This document shows positions 6,562 through 6,926 of a DNA stretch of 6,926 nucleotides, in pieces. The stretch is from Microcaldota archaeon (GTDB taxonomy: Archaea > Micrarchaeota > Micrarchaeia > Micrarchaeales > Micrarchaeaceae): NCBI GenBank assembly GCA_021828345.1, contig JAJZJI010000059.1:1-6926 (forward strand), in the 5' to 3' direction. Numbering within the stretch: position 1 is the first letter of the stretch; every line of letters starts with the position of its first letter. The notes beneath the pieces were generated by a model that worked only from the letters and a program-made list of their open reading frames with translations, did no database searches and had not been told where the DNA came from. The translations under genes were made by a program, and so were the position numbers.

Positions 6562-6924
6562 TTATCGCACACTTGTAGTACTTTCGTTCTCAAGCCTTTC
6601 AAGGGTATTCGAAAGATTAATCCATGCTTTTTTGTAGGTTTCATGTCTACTACATTCTACATTATAGTACATCCAGCTCATAAATACATGATGAGGTATG
6701 TCCTTACATATAACCTCACTTATGTCAAATGCATTTATGTTCTTCCACTTTGATGATTCCGCAGCCTTAAATTCATTTGTAATTGCAGGATCTCTGAAAT
6801 TACCCCTAGTATCAAGTGCACGATGTGTATTCCATGATTGGCCAGAAGCAAAAGCTGCAATCAGCACTGCAGTACTGCGTAGAAGTTCATCCCCATCCCC
6901 GTATTCCCCTTCCTTCTTCTGCGA
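6562..6924 (-). CDS. Hypothetical protein, C-terminal 120 residues (5' end outside window)
   Basis: The minus-strand frame is open from a TAA at 6562-6564 through the right edge, so the true start lies beyond the window and the GTG at 6867 is an internal codon. I do not recognise a family. The visible part starts with a charged stretch (SQKKEGEYGDGDELLRS), then a short hydrophobic segment (STAVLIAAFASG), a segment with basic and aromatic residues (SWNTHRALDTRGNFRDP), and a mixed helical region rich in W, H and Y (IPHHVFMSWMYYNVECSRHETYKKAW), ending in a likely helix N-L-S-N-T-L-E-R-L-E-N. There is no clear membrane span. It lies upstream of nrdJ on the same strand, but 184 bases and a separate TATA box intervene, so an operon is unlikely. 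Coding status rests on the uninterrupted frame and plausible residue composition. Confidence 0.6.
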   Translation of the reverse strand, partial: SQKKEGEYGDGDELLRSTAVLIAAFASGQSWNTHRALDTRGNFRDPAITNEFKAAESSKWKNINAFDISEVICKDIPHHVFMSWMYYNVECSRHETYKKAWINLSNTLERLENESTTSVR

Positions 6925-6926
6925 TA

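Overview
The window looks like an archaeal chromosome fragment. It is AT-rich, uses ATA and AGA codons freely, and has archaeal-type TATA boxes placed so that several transcripts would be nearly leaderless. It encodes a surface protein with a class III (type IV pilin-like) signal peptide of the form K-x-K-R-L|Q-S-A-I-E-L, a UbiA-family prenyltransferase of the type used in archaeal lipid synthesis, and a B12-dependent ribonucleotide reductase. The QSAIE...YSWAFLI segment resembles the many pilin-like proteins of small-genome DPANN archaea (Micrarchaeota/Parvarchaeota, 'ARMAN'). I therefore favour that group, but only as an inference.

Layout, left to right. (1) 2-274 (+): the 3' end of an ankyrin-repeat protein whose start lies outside the window. 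(2) 472-2256 (+): a 594-aa protein joining an N-terminal HExxH putative zinc-metallopeptidase region to a C-terminal von Willebrand factor A domain with an intact MIDAS. (3) 2364-3146 (-): a 260-aa pilin-like secreted/anchored protein with three close cysteine pairs and a C-terminal InlB-B-like beta repeat. (4) 3198-4064 (+): a UbiA-family membrane prenyltransferase, probably the digeranylgeranylglyceryl phosphate synthase of ether-lipid synthesis, divergent from the pilin gene and apparently sharing one TATA element with it. (5) 4107-6377 (-): a complete class II ribonucleotide reductase, NrdJ, with ATP cone and C-terminal CxxC tail, preceded by a strong ribosome binding site, a TATA box and a 24-bp near-perfect palindrome that may be an operator. 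(6) 6562-6924 (-): the C-terminal 120 residues of an unrecognised protein that continues past the right edge.

The genes do not form one operon or one obvious pathway. The right part is housekeeping (membrane lipid synthesis, dNTP synthesis). The left part (ankyrin and metallopeptidase-VWA genes) is visibly more AT-rich and looks accessory. No tRNA, rRNA, CRISPR array, insertion sequence or intein was seen. No gene-free stretch exceeds 300 bases; the longest gaps, 275-471 and 6378-6561, hold promoter elements and AT-rich spacer.
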